A stretch of DNA of 64,000 bases from Geminicoccaceae bacterium. GTDB taxonomy: Bacteria; Pseudomonadota; Alphaproteobacteria; Geminicoccales; Geminicoccaceae. The stretch spans positions 1-64,000 of the forward strand of contig JANXAZ010000005.1 in the NCBI GenBank assembly GCA_025062095.1, written 5' to 3'. This document shows, one piece after another, positions 44,297-54,401 of this stretch (position 1 is the first letter of the stretch; every line of letters begins with the position of its first letter). A program made the translations under genes and the position numbers. The notes beneath the pieces were generated by a model. The model worked only from the letters and a program-made list of their open reading frames with translations, did no database searches and had not been told where the DNA came from.

Positions 44297-45007
44297 GTGG
44301 ACGACGACCGGGGCCAGGCGACCATCCTCCAGCTGCTCGGGGTCGGCATGCGCTACGGCTCTGGAGAGGAGGTCCTACGCGACATCGATCTTTCCATCAA
44401 CGCCGGCTCTTTTCATTACCTCGTCGGCCCCAGCGGTGCCGGCAAGACCTCGCTTTTGCGGGTGCTCAGTCTGTCTCGGCCGATCGCGCGCGGAAAGCTC
44501 GTCGTCTTCGGCCACGACGTGCGCGAACTCGACCGGGACCGACTGGGACGGCTGCGGCGGCGGATCGGCGTGGTGTTCCAAGATTTTCGCTTGCTCGACC
44601 ATCTTTCGGTGTTCGACAACGTGGCTCTTCCGCTGCGGATCGGAGGGGCCGACGAGGAGCGGATCGCAGCGCACGTCTCCCAGATGCTCGCCTGGCTCGG
44701 TCTCGCCGATTTCATGGAGGCCAAACCCCCCGCGCTCTCCATGGGCCAGCGACAATTGGTGGCGATCGCGCGTGCGGTGATCACGCGCCCGGATCTCCTT
44801 CTCGCCGACGAGCCGACGAGCAACGTCGATCCGGCGCGCGCGGAACGGCTCATGTATCTCTTCACGGAGCTCCACAAGCTCGGCACGGCGGTGATCCTCG
44901 CCACCCATTCGCGCGAACACTTGCGCCGCTGGCCGTTTCCGGTGCTGCGCATGGAAGGCGGCCGCCTCCTGAGCCCGCCGGCCTCCGAACGTTTGGCCGC
45001 GGAGTGA
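44297..45007 (+). CDS. ftsE: Cell division ATP-binding protein FtsE
   Basis: 236 aa from GTG at 44297. Walker A is GPSGAGKTS, the signature LSMGQRQLVAIARAV and Walker B LLLADEPTSNVD. LSLSRPIARGKLVVFGHDV and IGVVFQDFRLLDHLSVFDNVALPL are the FtsE pattern. FtsEX at the septum controls peptidoglycan hydrolase activity. FtsX follows after 6 bases, giving a clear ftsEX operon. Confidence 0.92.
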   Translation: MDDDRGQATILQLLGVGMRYGSGEEVLRDIDLSINAGSFHYLVGPSGAGKTSLLRVLSLSRPIARGKLVVFGHDVRELDRDRLGRLRRRIGVVFQDFRLLDHLSVFDNVALPLRIGGADEERIAAHVSQMLAWLGLADFMEAKPPALSMGQRQLVAIARAVITRPDLLLADEPTSNVDPARAERLMYLFTELHKLGTAVILATHSREHLRRWPFPVLRMEGGRLLSPPASERLAAE

Positions 45008-45013
45008 GCCGCG

Positions 45014-45892
45014 GTGGCACCGCCCGAGCTCGATCTCCCGCTCGCCGAGACGCCGGCGAGCCGATTTCTCGCCTGGCTCGCGGGCGGGCTCACTTATCTC
45101 GCCGTTCTCGCCGCCGCAGCGGCGGCGTTCGCGCACGGGACCTTGCTGCGTCTCGCCGAACGACCGGTCCTCGTCACCGTCGCGCTCCCGGCCGTCGAAG
45201 ATCCGGCGGAGGCCGAACGACAGCTGGCGGCGGTCCGTGCCCTGGTCGAATCGTTCCCGGGCGTGGCCTGGACGGCCCCGGTCGCCGCAGAGGAGGTCGG
45301 CAGGCTCCTCGGACCCCGGGTCGACCGGAACGAGGATGCGCAGCCCCGACAGGCGCTGCCGCGGTTGCTCGACATCCGCTTCCTTCCCGGAGCCGAACCG
45401 GACCTCGGCGAGCTTCTCCGGCGCGTCCGCTCGCTGGTTCCGACCGCCCTCGCGGAAGAGACGAGCCCGGAACTTTCGACCCTCGAGGAGCTCGCGCGAC
45501 GGGTGCGTTGGCTCGGCGCTGCCGCGGCCGTCGGCGTTTTTCTTCTGATGCTCGTGGCGGTGAGCGCGATCACCCGCACGAGCCTCGATCTCCACGAGGA
45601 GACGGTCGGCCTGTTGCGTCTGTTGGGAGCTCCGGACCGCTATGTCGCCCGGCAGTTCGAACGTTTCGCCGCCTTCGCCGCTCTTTCCGGAGGAAGCACC
45701 GGCTTCGTCCTGGCCCTGTCGACGCTGTTCGCTCTTCTGTACCTGGCCCCGCGGTTCGGTTTCCACCTGCTTCCGGTCGAGCCGCGCCCGCTGGATTGGG
45801 TCCTAATCGCGGCGGTGCCGCCCGCAGCGGCGCTCGTCGTCACGCTCACCGCCCGCATCGCGGCCGCGATCGGCTTGCGTCGCCTGCACTGA
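45014..45892 (+). CDS. ftsX: Cell division membrane protein FtsX
   Basis: 292 aa from GTG at 45014. Helix 1 is at about 21-40 (LAGGLTYLAVLAAAAAAFAHG), a periplasmic domain follows, then helices at about 170, 220 and 265. ITRTSLDLHEETVGLLRLLGAPDRYVARQFERFAAFAAL is the FtsX C-terminal signature. Partner of FtsE in the inner membrane. The gene ends 66 bases before plsC. Confidence 0.9.
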   Translation: MAPPELDLPLAETPASRFLAWLAGGLTYLAVLAAAAAAFAHGTLLRLAERPVLVTVALPAVEDPAEAERQLAAVRALVESFPGVAWTAPVAAEEVGRLLGPRVDRNEDAQPRQALPRLLDIRFLPGAEPDLGELLRRVRSLVPTALAEETSPELSTLEELARRVRWLGAAAAVGVFLLMLVAVSAITRTSLDLHEETVGLLRLLGAPDRYVARQFERFAAFAALSGGSTGFVLALSTLFALLYLAPRFGFHLLPVEPRPLDWVLIAAVPPAAALVVTLTARIAAAIGLRRLH

Positions 45893-45958
45893 GCGCACGA
45901 TCGGCTTGCCAAGACGGTCCGCGCCTGCTCGGCTCGGGACGGAAGCGCGAGGACGGCG

Positions 45959-46753
45959 ATGCTCGAGGAAGTCCGCACGTGGCTGCGGTCGGCGATCTTC
46001 AACGCGCTGTTCTTTTCGTCCACGGCGCTTCTGACGCTCGTCGGGGCGCCCTTGTTGCCTTTCCTTTCCGCGCACGCGGTTCGCGTGTATGCGCGCATGT
46101 GGATGCGGCTCGTCCATATGCTCTTGCGCGGGATCGTCGGCCTCGAGGTCGAGATCAGGGGAGCCGATCGGATCCCGAAAGGATCTGTGATCTTCGCTTC
46201 CAAGCATCAATCGGCGCTCGATACGCTCGTTTTCCATCTCGTGCGCACCGATGTCGTATATGGCCTGAAGCGCGAATTGGCGTATCTTCCGATCTTTTCT
46301 TGGTACCTCGCGCGCGCCGGCAACATCTTCTTGGACCGCGGTGGTGCGGCCAAGGCGCTGAAGTCGCTCCTGCGCGGGGCGAAAGAGGCGGTCGCACGAG
46401 GCTGCTCGATCGTCATCTTCCCGGAAGGGACGCGCACCCCTCCCGGTGCTCCGCCCGACTACAAGGCGGGGGTGGCGGCACTTTATGCCGCGCTCGGCGT
46501 CCCGGTCGTGCCGGTGGCTCTCGATACCGGTCGGTTCTGGCCGCGCCGCTCGTTCGTGAAACGGCCGGGGCGGGCGGTAGTGGAGTTCCTGGACCCGATC
46601 GCTCCGGGTCTGCCGCGCGAGCGCTTCATGGCCGAACTCGAACGGCGGATCGAAGAGCGCCAGCGTCTCTTGGAGGCCGAGGCGCTGCGCGGGCGCTCAA
46701 GGGATGCCGCGGGTCGCGTGATAGCCGCGGTGCCAGGCGACGAAGCGCGGTAA
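45959..46753 (+). CDS. plsC: 1-acyl-sn-glycerol-3-phosphate acyltransferase
   Basis: 264 aa. N-terminal hydrophobic segments (about 13-60). The catalytic HX4D motif is His83/Asp88 in SKHQSALD, and the FPEGTRTPPG substrate-binding motif is intact. GNIFLDRGGAAKAL precedes it. PlsC makes phosphatidic acid from lysophosphatidic acid at the inner membrane. The last 57 bases overlap the end of the opposite-strand epimerase gene. Confidence 0.92.
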   Translation: MLEEVRTWLRSAIFNALFFSSTALLTLVGAPLLPFLSAHAVRVYARMWMRLVHMLLRGIVGLEVEIRGADRIPKGSVIFASKHQSALDTLVFHLVRTDVVYGLKRELAYLPIFSWYLARAGNIFLDRGGAAKALKSLLRGAKEAVARGCSIVIFPEGTRTPPGAPPDYKAGVAALYAALGVPVVPVALDTGRFWPRRSFVKRPGRAVVEFLDPIAPGLPRERFMAELERRIEERQRLLEAEALRGRSRDAAGRVIAAVPGDEAR

Positions 46754-47695
46754 ACCCTCCTCGATCGAGGTCCTCGGCCGCCAGCCCAGATCGCGGCTCG
46801 TCGCCTCGATGTCGGCGTAGGTCTCTACCACGTCGCCCGGTTGCATCGGTGCGAAGCGCAGATCCGCCTTCTTGCCGATCGCCTGCTCGAGGACCGCGAC
46901 GAAGCGCAACAACTCGACGGGCTCGTGATTGCCCAGATTGTACAGGCGATGAGGGGGTCGGCCCGGCGCGGGGGAGGGCGGCCGATCGAGGGCGCGCAGG
47001 ACCCCGTCGACGACGTCCTCGATCCAGGTGAAGTCGCGTCGCATGCGACCTTCGTTGTACAAAGTGATCGGGCGACCGGCGGTGATCGCGTCCGTGAAGG
47101 CGTAATAAGCCATGTCCGGCCGACCCCAGGGCCCGTAGACGGTGAAAAAGCGCAAGCCCGTCTGCGGGATGCCGTAGAGGTGAGCGTAGACCTGGGAAAG
47201 GATCTCGTCCGCGCGCTTGGTCGCGGCGTACAGCGATACCGGGCGATCGACCGGATCCTCGACCGAGAAGGGGATCTTCTCGTTGGCCCCGTAGACGGAG
47301 CTCGAGCTCGCATAGACCAGATGCTCGAGCCGCGGCAAATGATGCCGACAGGTCTCGAGCACGACCATGTGGCCCACGAGGTTCGACCGCACGTAATCCA
47401 TCGGGCGTTCGAGGCTGTAGCGCACACCCGCTTGCGCGGCCATGTGCACGACCGCCCGGATCCGGAGCGCGTGCTCGCGCGCGAAGGCCACGACCTGTTC
47501 CTCCTCGGCGAGGTCGAGCCGCGCGAACCGAAAAGCCGGATAGCGCTCGAGCTCGGCGAGGCGCGCGCGCTTGAGAGCGGGATCGTAATAGGGGTTGAGA
47601 TTGTCCAGCCCGAGCACCTCTTCGCCTCGCTCGAGCAGTGCGCGGGCGACGTGCATCCCGATGAAGCCGGCGGCACCGGTGACCAGCACGGCCAT
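46697..47695 (-). CDS. UDP-glucuronate 4-epimerase-like NAD-dependent epimerase
   Basis: 332 aa from ATG at 47695. The NAD loop TGAAGFIGMHVARALLERG is at 6-24. ASSSSVYGANEKIPFSVEDPVDRPVSLYAATKRADE holds the Ser/Tyr/Lys triad (YAATK). FFTVYGPWGRPDMAYYAFTDAI is the hallmark of UDP-glucuronate 4-epimerases, which make UDP-galacturonate for surface polysaccharide. It runs with the secreted cyclophilin gene 23 bases upstream on the same strand. Its 3' end overlaps plsC by 57 bases. Confidence 0.9.
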   Translation of the reverse strand: MAVLVTGAAGFIGMHVARALLERGEEVLGLDNLNPYYDPALKRARLAELERYPAFRFARLDLAEEEQVVAFAREHALRIRAVVHMAAQAGVRYSLERPMDYVRSNLVGHMVVLETCRHHLPRLEHLVYASSSSVYGANEKIPFSVEDPVDRPVSLYAATKRADEILSQVYAHLYGIPQTGLRFFTVYGPWGRPDMAYYAFTDAITAGRPITLYNEGRMRRDFTWIEDVVDGVLRALDRPPSPAPGRPPHRLYNLGNHEPVELLRFVAVLEQAIGKKADLRFAPMQPGDVVETYADIEATSRDLGWRPRTSIEEGLPRFVAWHRGYHATRGIP

Positions 47696-47718
47696 GGGCG
47701 CGGCCCTTCGCGCGTTCC

Positions 47719-48264
47719 TCAGCGCAGATCGGAGGCCAGCCGAACCCGGATCATCCGGTCGAGTTTCTCGGGTCTGCGCGGCTCGGTGCGGGCGATGCGA
47801 TCGACGTATTCCATGCCCCGCACGACCCTGCCCCATACCGTGTATTGACCGTCGAGGTGCGGGGCGCGGGCGAACATGATGAAGAATTGGCTGTCGGCGC
47901 TGTTCGGATCCGGCGTCCGGGCCATGCCGACCACCCCGCGCTCGAAGGGGACCTTCGAGAACTCGGCCGGAAGCGTGCCGCGACCCGAGCCGCCCCGGCC
48001 GGTTCCGGTGGGATCGCCGGTCTGGGCCATGAACCCTTCGATCACGCGGTGAAACACGATGCCGTCGTAAAAGCCTTCGCGCACGAGCTCCTTGATCCGC
48101 GCGACGTGTCGGGGCGCGAGATCGGGGAACATCTCGATGACCACCGGTCCGCCCGTGGAGAGCTCGAGCACGAGGGTGTTCTCGGGATCGGCGGCCGCGC
48201 CCGCTTCGGCGGCGGCGAGACAAAACGTGGCGGCGAGGCCGAGACGAGCGAGGCGAGCGCGCAT
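47719..48264 (-). CDS. Exported cyclophilin-type peptidyl-prolyl isomerase
   Basis: 181 aa from ATG at 48264. A signal peptide (MRARLARLGLAATFCLAAAEAGAAA) precedes a cyclophilin domain with FYDGIVFHRVIEGFMAQTGDPTGTGRGG and SQFFIMFARAPHLDGQYTVWGRVVRGME. PPIases of this type speed proline isomerisation in the periplasm. It is probably co-transcribed with the epimerase downstream. The gene lies opposite prfC across a 393-base spacer. Confidence 0.93.
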   Translation of the reverse strand: MRARLARLGLAATFCLAAAEAGAAADPENTLVLELSTGGPVVIEMFPDLAPRHVARIKELVREGFYDGIVFHRVIEGFMAQTGDPTGTGRGGSGRGTLPAEFSKVPFERGVVGMARTPDPNSADSQFFIMFARAPHLDGQYTVWGRVVRGMEYVDRIARTEPRRPEKLDRMIRVRLASDLR

Positions 48265-48657
48265 GCGGCAGGTCCTTCGAATCGAGCGTCGCCTTACGCT
48301 AGCGCATCGGGCCGGTCGAGAAAACCGCGCGCCCGCATCCGAGCGCCCGCTCCTTTCGCGCGGACCCGCGAGTCGGGCGGGGCGGGGACGCGGATCCGCG
48401 GCGTCGGCCGAGCAAGGGCGGGCGCAGCCCGTGTCCTTCGCGCTGTTCGCTCGATCGCCGCGCGCGGCCGCGGATCGGTCCGCAGCGCATCGCTCGGCGC
48501 ACCGATCGACGCGACGCTCGTTCGCGGCTGCGGGCGGCGCGGACGTGCCCGGCGACGCGCGCCAGCCGCTCACCTTGCGATCGGAGCCGCGGGACGCCAT
48601 CTCTGGCCGCGATCGGACCTCTGTTTCTCCTCAGAGTCCTTCCTGGAGCGAGCTCCG
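48265..48657. other. Divergent spacer between the cyclophilin gene and prfC
   Basis: About 390 bases without a credible gene. All long open frames here are arginine/alanine-rich. No clear hairpin, promoter or RNA gene stands out. Confidence 0.5.
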
Positions 48658-50238
48658 ATGGAATCCGTGATCGCGGCGGAGGCCGCGCGCCGGCGCACCT
48701 TCGCGATCATTTCGCACCCCGATGCCGGCAAGACGACGCTCACCGAAAAATTGCTCCTGCTCGGTGGTGCCATCCATCTCGCGGGAGAAGTGAAAGCCAA
48801 GGGCGAGCGACGGCGGGCGCGCTCGGACTGGATGGCGATCGAGCAGGAGCGCGGCATCTCGGTCACGACATCGGCCATGACCTTCGAGTACGGCGGGTGC
48901 GTGCTGAACCTCCTGGATACCCCCGGCCACGAGGATTTTTCGGAAGACACCTACCGCACGCTCACGGCGGTGGATTCCGCGATCATGGTCCTCGACGCCG
49001 CCAAGGGCATCGAGTCCCAGACCCGCAAGCTCTTCGAGGTCTGTCGGCTGCGCGACGTGCCGATCGTGACCTTCGTCAACAAACTCGATCGCGAGGCGCT
49101 CGATCCCTTCGCGCTCGTCGACGAGATTCACGATCGACTGGCTCTGGATGTCGCTCCTCTGCTCTGGCCCATCGGCATGGGACAGAACTTCCGGGGCTGC
49201 GCGATCCGCGGCGGCCGCGAGCTCCTCTTGTTCGATCCCGACGCCGGGGCGGTCCCGGAGCGTCGCGTCGCACGCGGTTCGAGCGATCTCGCCGAGCGCG
49301 TGCCCTCCGAACAGCTGCGGACGCTCGACGAGCAGATGGAGCTCGTCGATGCGGCGTTGCCGGCCTTCGACGCGAGGGCCTATCGCGAGGGACATCTCAC
49401 GCCGGTGTTTTTCGGCAGCGCGCTCAAGACCTTCGGCGTGCGGGCTCTGTTGGATTTCCTGGTCGCCCATGCCCCGCCCCCGCGACCCCAGCCCGCCGCC
49501 GGGCGCTCGGTCGACCCGAGCGAACCCAAGGTCACGGGATTCGTGTTCAAGGTGCAGGCGAACATGGATCCTCGCCACCGCGACCGCGTCGCCTTCGTGC
49601 GGCTGTGCTCGGGGAGGTTCACGCGCGGCATGAAACTCGTCGCGAGCCGCGACAAGAAGCCCGTGAGCACGGCCGCTCCCATTTTTTTCTTGGCGCGCGA
49701 GCGCGCTCTCGCCGAAGAGGCTTTTGCCGGAGACATCGTGGGCCTGCCCAACCACGGCCAGCTCCGGGTCGGCGACAGCTTGAGCGAAGGCGAACCGATC
49801 CGCTTCACCGGACTTCCCGACTTCGCTCCCGAGATCCTCAAACGCGTCCGCCTGGGCGATCCGATGCGCGCCAAGCACCTCAAGAAGGCGCTCGAGGACA
49901 TGGCCGAAGAAGGCGTCGTCCGCGTCTTCCGGCCCGAGGTCGGAACCGATTGGATCGTGGGAGTGGTCGGCCAGCTGCAGCTGGATGTGCTCAAGACCCG
50001 GCTCGCGGCCGAATACGATCTTCCCGTCGAGTTCGAGGACGCGCCTTATCTCACCGCTCGCTGGTGCACGGCCGAGGACCGCAAAGAGCTCGAACGTTTT
50101 CTTCTCGCCAAGAAGAGCTCAATCGCCCGCGACCGCGACGGCGAGCCGGTCTATCTCGCTCGCAACGCCTGGGATCTCAATCGGGTCCAAGAGGATTTCC
50201 CGAACGTCCGCTTCTCCGCCACCCGCGAGCGGCACTGA
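48658..50238 (+). CDS. prfC: Peptide chain release factor 3
   Basis: 526 aa from ATG at 48658, normal length. G1 loop ISHPDAGKTT, RSDWMAIEQERGISVTTSAM as switch region, G3 LLDTPGHEDFSEDTYRTL, G4 FVNKLDRE. The RF3-specific IGMGQNFRGCAIR insertion and the C-terminal GQLQLDVLKTRLAAEYDLPVEF are intact. RF3 is the GTPase that removes RF1/RF2 from the ribosome after termination. It is monocistronic or followed by the small membrane protein at 50315. Confidence 0.96.
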   Translation: MESVIAAEAARRRTFAIISHPDAGKTTLTEKLLLLGGAIHLAGEVKAKGERRRARSDWMAIEQERGISVTTSAMTFEYGGCVLNLLDTPGHEDFSEDTYRTLTAVDSAIMVLDAAKGIESQTRKLFEVCRLRDVPIVTFVNKLDREALDPFALVDEIHDRLALDVAPLLWPIGMGQNFRGCAIRGGRELLLFDPDAGAVPERRVARGSSDLAERVPSEQLRTLDEQMELVDAALPAFDARAYREGHLTPVFFGSALKTFGVRALLDFLVAHAPPPRPQPAAGRSVDPSEPKVTGFVFKVQANMDPRHRDRVAFVRLCSGRFTRGMKLVASRDKKPVSTAAPIFFLARERALAEEAFAGDIVGLPNHGQLRVGDSLSEGEPIRFTGLPDFAPEILKRVRLGDPMRAKHLKKALEDMAEEGVVRVFRPEVGTDWIVGVVGQLQLDVLKTRLAAEYDLPVEFEDAPYLTARWCTAEDRKELERFLLAKKSSIARDRDGEPVYLARNAWDLNRVQEDFPNVRFSATRERH

Positions 50239-50314
50239 AAAGGCCCGCACTCGTTTCTTGTCGGAAGGACCTGGCGCCCCATCTCGAAGCGGGCGAGAGC
50301 GGGGAGACCGATGC

Positions 50315-50614
50315 GTGGACGGGTGGGGGTCGCGGCCGCGCGGCGTCTGGTCGCTTCTCGGGCTTCTGCGTTGGCGGGAGATCGTCGCGCTCGCCCTCGT
50401 CCTGACTCTCGCCGTCGTCCTCGCCCTGATCGCGAGTGCGCTCTTCCTGTTCCTCTTTCCGATCGTGCTCGGCATCGCAGCGGTCGCGCGCTGGCTCGCG
50501 CGCCGGGACGAGCGTCGCTTCGCGCGAATCGTGCCGAGAAGGGTCGAACCCCGCCGCGATCGGATCGAGATCCGGCCCGAGGACATCGAGATCCTGCCGC
50601 CCCGGCGGCGATGA
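50315..50614 (+). CDS. Small membrane protein, 99 aa
   Basis: From GTG at 50315, which follows GGGGAG at suitable spacing. A long hydrophobic stretch (about 25-62, IVALALVLTLAVVLALIASALFLFLFPIVLG) probably makes two helices. A basic C-terminal tail, RRDERRFARIVPRRVEPRRDRIEIRPEDIEILPPRRR, follows. I know no family for it. It lies 76 bases after prfC on the same strand. The composition fits a real inner-membrane protein with a cytoplasmic tail, but it could be over-called. Confidence 0.5.
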   Translation: MDGWGSRPRGVWSLLGLLRWREIVALALVLTLAVVLALIASALFLFLFPIVLGIAAVARWLARRDERRFARIVPRRVEPRRDRIEIRPEDIEILPPRRR

Positions 50615-50782
50615 GGAAGGCGTTCGGTGCAAAAAGAACGAGGGCGGGACGCCGAGCGGCGAACCGTACGGCGTTCGCGCGGGCTACGAGGACCCGGCCT
50701 CACCGATCGAACGCGCCCGCCGGCCGAGTCGGTGGGCGCGGGGTCGGGACGACGGGCGCGTCCACGGTTTCCGGCCGGGCGA

Positions 50783-52069
50783 TCAGCGCAGATCGAGCCC
50801 GCGGACGCGCACGACCAGGGTGCGGCGACCGTCGATGCCGAAATCGTCGTCGTTGATCATCATCAACGCGCCATCGGCGAAGAGCGCGAGCCCTTCGATC
50901 TTCACGGGTACCTCGGGATGCGCGCTCGAATCGAAGACGAGCCGCTTGCGCACCGGCACGATGCCCGCTTCCGCCAGGCTCACCTGCTCGAGCGCGGGCG
51001 AGGTCGCGGGGTCGTCCCATGCCGAGCCCAAGATGTTCGTCGCGCCGCGGACATCGATCGCCACGATCTTGCTCGTCCGCTCCGTGCGGTCGACGAGAAG
51101 GAAGCGATCTCCGTCGAGGGCCAGGAGCTCGCTCACGCGAGCCGTGCTCTGGGGCCGCTGTTCTTCGCCGGCGAACTCCGACATCGCCGTGAGCTCGTAA
51201 ACGTATTCGCCCACGAGCCGGTCCTCGACGAGATCGTACTGGAACAAGCGGATGTTGCGCGCGCTCTGATAGGTCTTGGTGTCGGGATGAGCGAGGGGAT
51301 TCTGGAGCATGAACCAGAGAAAGCGCTCGTCGGGACTCACGGCGATCGATTCGATACCGCGGTTGATTTGCCGCTTGACCAAGATCGCCGGTAGTTTGCC
51401 CTCGACCGGGTAACCCGCGTCCGCGAAATCGCTCTCGCTGCCCGCCGGGACGAGGCGACGGATCACGCGGCCGTCGCGGCCGACCCGGAGGATCGATGGC
51501 GCGTTCTCCTCGCCGATCCAGAACGTGCCGTCGGCGAGCTCGACGATGCCTTCCGCATCGATCGCCGAGGCGCGCGGATCCAGGCGGCGCCCTCGGGCGT
51601 CGAAGGGGACTTCGGTCGTGGCCTTGGTGAGCGGGTTGGGGAGGCCCGAGACCGGACGGCCCCGCTGATCGGTGATCGGGATCGCCTCGAGCAGGCGGAA
51701 CCCGCTCCCCTCGACCGCGATGCGATAGATCGTCGGGCTGTAGTCCGGGACGGGATAGATCCGGCCTCCCTTGGCGCCGGGGCAGAGCTTGTCACCGTCC
51801 ACGCCGGCGAGCTCTTTGGCGTCGGCACAGGCGAAGTTGGGGCCGCGATCGGAAAGGGTGACGAACACGCCCTCGGGAGCACCCGGCCGACGGAACGCGG
51901 CGGATCCGATCCCGATGGCGAGCTCCAGGGTCTTGCCGCCTTCGAAAGCGACGGTGGCCAATCGCAGCTCGGGATCCTCGCCGGAGAAGATTTCGATCAC
52001 CGGGGCCGCACGAGCCGCGGAAGCGAAGCAGAGCCCCAGGGCCAAGCGAGCGAGAAACGATGCGCGCAT
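50783..52069 (-). CDS. Exported esterase-like-activity-of-phytase family protein
   Basis: 428 aa. A signal peptide (MRASFLARLALGLCFASAARA, about 1-21) precedes a beta-propeller-like domain. Characteristic stretches are GVFVTLSDRGPNFACADA, AIDAEGIVELADGTFWIGEENAPSILRVGRDGRVIRRLVP, IESIAVSPDERFLWFMLQNPL and KIEGLALFADGALMMINDDDFG. These match the phytase-esterase-like family (PF13449 type), whose true substrate is mostly unknown. It is the last gene of a leftward run starting with gmd, fcl and hemA. It begins 64 bases after the hemA stop. Confidence 0.88.
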   Translation of the reverse strand: MRASFLARLALGLCFASAARAAPVIEIFSGEDPELRLATVAFEGGKTLELAIGIGSAAFRRPGAPEGVFVTLSDRGPNFACADAKELAGVDGDKLCPGAKGGRIYPVPDYSPTIYRIAVEGSGFRLLEAIPITDQRGRPVSGLPNPLTKATTEVPFDARGRRLDPRASAIDAEGIVELADGTFWIGEENAPSILRVGRDGRVIRRLVPAGSESDFADAGYPVEGKLPAILVKRQINRGIESIAVSPDERFLWFMLQNPLAHPDTKTYQSARNIRLFQYDLVEDRLVGEYVYELTAMSEFAGEEQRPQSTARVSELLALDGDRFLLVDRTERTSKIVAIDVRGATNILGSAWDDPATSPALEQVSLAEAGIVPVRKRLVFDSSAHPEVPVKIEGLALFADGALMMINDDDFGIDGRRTLVVRVRGLDLR

Positions 52070-52133
52070 TCCCGTCCCTCTCCCGATCGATCGGGAGGAG
52101 GGATGGCCGCGCGCGATGACGACGCCGTGACGG

Positions 52134-53354
52134 TCAGGCGGCGCGTGCGAGGCTCGCCGCCGGCAGCACGCGCACCAGGGCCTCGACGAGGGCGTCCACG
52201 AGCTCGTCGCCGTGCAGCGGCGTGGGGGTGATCCGCAGGCGCTCGGTACCCCGCGGCACGGTCGGGTAGTTGATGGGTTGGATGTAGATCCCGAACTCGT
52301 CGAGCAGCCGATCGGAAGCCGCTTTGCAGGCCACGGGATCGCCCACGATCACGGGGACGATGTGCGAGGGCGAGGGCATCACCGCGATTTGCGCCGCGCG
52401 CAGCCGCGCCTTGAGCGTCGCGGCGCGCTCTTGGTGGCGCGCGCGCAAGCGCGCTCCCTCCTCGCTTACGAGCACGCGCAGCGCGGCGAGCGCGGCACCG
52501 GCCACGGCGGGGGCGAGGGAGGTGGTGAAGATGAAGCCCGAGGCGTAGCTGCGGATCGCATCCACGAGGGCGGCGGAGCCCGCGATGTAGCCGCCCATGC
52601 AGCCGAACGCTTTGGCGAGGGTGCCCTGGATCACGGTGACCCGGTCCATGACCCCGTCGCGCTCGGCCACCCCCGCCCCGCGCGGCCCGTAAAGGCCCAC
52701 GGCGTGGACCTCGTCGAGATAGGTCATGGCTCCGTAGCGCTCGGCGAGATCGCAGATCGCAGCCACTGGACCGAAATCGCCGTCCATCGAATAGACGCCT
52801 TCGAAAGCGATGATCTTGGGGCGATCCAGCGGTTGCGCGCGCAAGAGCGATTCCAGGTGCTCGAGATCGTTGTGACGGAAGATCGCCTTCTCGCAGCCCG
52901 CGGCACGGATACCGGCGATCATCGAGGCGTGGTTCTTCTCGTCCGACAGAATGAGACAGCCCGGAAGCAACTTGCCCAGGGTCGACAGCGTCGCCTCGTT
53001 GGCGACATAGCCCGAGGTGAACAAAAGTGCGGCCGGCTTGCGGTGGAGTTCGGCCAGCGCCCGCTCGAGTTCGACGTGGAGATGGGTCGTCCCGGAAATG
53101 TTGCGCGTGCCCCCGGCACCGGAGCCGTAGCGCCGGATCGCGTCCATCGCGCCTTCGAGCACGGCCGGATGCTGCCCCATTCCGAGATAGTCGTTGGAGC
53201 ACCAGACCGTGATCTCGCGCACCTCGCCCCCGCGATACAAACGCGCGGTCGGGAATCGTCCGGCGATGCGTTCGAGCTCGGCGAAGACACGATAACGTCC
53301 TTCCGCGCGTACGCGTGCGACGGCTTCCGCGAACCGGGCTTCGTAGTCGATCAT
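52134..53354 (-). CDS. hemA: 5-aminolevulinate synthase
   Basis: 406 aa from ATG at 53354. The PLP lysine is Lys248 in [14 protein letters not shown], the same number as in the Rhodobacter enzyme. [36 protein letters not shown] and [12 protein letters not shown] are intact. It condenses glycine with succinyl-CoA, the C4 route to haem that marks alphaproteobacteria. Placement between fcl and the phytase-like gene, all leftward, is unusual for a haem gene. Confidence 0.96.
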   Translation of the reverse strand: MIDYEARFAEAVARVRAEGRYRVFAELERIAGRFPTARLYRGGEVREITVWCSNDYLGMGQHPAVLEGAMDAIRRYGSGAGGTRNISGTTHLHVELERALAELHRKPAALLFTSGYVANEATLSTLGKLLPGCLILSDEKNHASMIAGIRAAGCEKAIFRHNDLEHLESLLRAQPLDRPKIIAFEGVYSMDGDFGPVAAICDLAERYGAMTYLDEVHAVGLYGPRGAGVAERDGVMDRVTVIQGTLAKAFGCMGGYIAGSAALVDAIRSYASGFIFTTSLAPAVAGAALAALRVLVSEEGARLRARHQERAATLKARLRAAQIAVMPSPSHIVPVIVGDPVACKAASDRLLDEFGIYIQPINYPTVPRGTERLRITPTPLHGDELVDALVEALVRVLPAASLARAA

Positions 53355-53420
53355 CGCCGTGCCCCCGAAACGATCGCCTCCTCGGCGCAGTTTCCGAAGG
53401 AACGGACCGGGGATCAAGCC

Positions 53421-54401
53421 TCAGGGATCGCGCAGCGGCAGCCGGTCGCGGGTCTCCTCCAGAAAAGCGGCGTACGCTCGCGCGAGGCCCTCGCGCAGCG
53501 GGGTGCGCGGACGCCAGCCCAGGGCTTCGAGCCGGCGGAGATCCAGCCGCTTGCGCGGCGTGCCGTCGGGCTTGCTCGGATCGAAGCGCAACGTTCCCCG
53601 AAAGCCGACGATCTCGCAGATCAGCCGCGCGAGTTCGGCGATCGAGACCTCTTCGCCCGAGCCCAGATTGATGGCGAGCTCGTCGCTGTAATGGCGCAAG
53701 AGGAAGACGCAAGCATCCGCGAGATCGTCGACGAAGAGGAACTCGCGCAACGGCGTGCCGCTGCCCCACACTTCGAGACTCGAGGCGCCGCGCATCTTCG
53801 CCTCGTGAGCCTTGCGGATGAGGGCCGCGACGACGTGGCTCGTGGCCAGATCCCAGTTGTCCCCGGGGCCGTAGAGGTTGGTCGGCATCGCGCTGATGAA
53901 GTCGCAACCGTACTGGCGGCGGTAGGCGGCGCAGAGCTTCAATCCGGCGATCTTGGCGATCGCGTACCACTCGTTGGTGGGCTCGAGCGGCCCCGTCAGA
54001 AGCGCTTCTTCCGGGATCGGTTGGGGCGCGAACTTCGGGTAGATGCACGACGATCCGAGAAACAGGAGCTTTTCGACGCCGAAACGATGAGCGGCGCGAA
54101 TGGTGTTCACCTCGATCAAGAGGTTCTGCTCGAGGAAATCGACCGGGAAGCTCGCGTTCGCGAGGATGCCCCCGACTTTGGCTGCGGCCAGGATCACCAC
54201 CTGCGGGCGATTGCGCTCGAACCAGGCTTCGACCTCGGCTTGGCGGGTGAGATCGAGGACGTCGCGGCCGGCGGTCAGGATCTCGACCGGTTCGCCGGCG
54301 AGCCGGCGCAGGAGCGCCTTGCCGACCATCCCGCGGTGGCCGGCCACGAAGATCCGCTTGCCTTCGAGCGGAAAAGGGAGGCGCGGGGTCATCGGCGTCA
54401 T
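53421..54401 (-). CDS. fcl: GDP-L-fucose synthase
   Basis: 326 aa from ATG at 54401, overlapping the gmd stop by four bases (ATGA). NAD(P) loop [58 protein letters not shown] carries the catalytic Ser, Tyr and Lys. [15 protein letters not shown] and [20 protein letters not shown] are diagnostic. It converts GDP-4-keto-6-deoxymannose to GDP-L-fucose in the cytoplasm. Coupled to gmd upstream; the sugar presumably goes into surface polysaccharide. Confidence 0.96.
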   Translation of the reverse strand: MTPMTPRLPFPLEGKRIFVAGHRGMVGKALLRRLAGEPVEILTAGRDVLDLTRQAEVEAWFERNRPQVVILAAAKVGGILANASFPVDFLEQNLLIEVNTIRAAHRFGVEKLLFLGSSCIYPKFAPQPIPEEALLTGPLEPTNEWYAIAKIAGLKLCAAYRRQYGCDFISAMPTNLYGPGDNWDLATSHVVAALIRKAHEAKMRGASSLEVWGSGTPLREFLFVDDLADACVFLLRHYSDELAINLGSGEEVSIAELARLICEIVGFRGTLRFDPSKPDGTPRKRLDLRRLEALGWRPRTPLREGLARAYAAFLEETRDRLPLRDP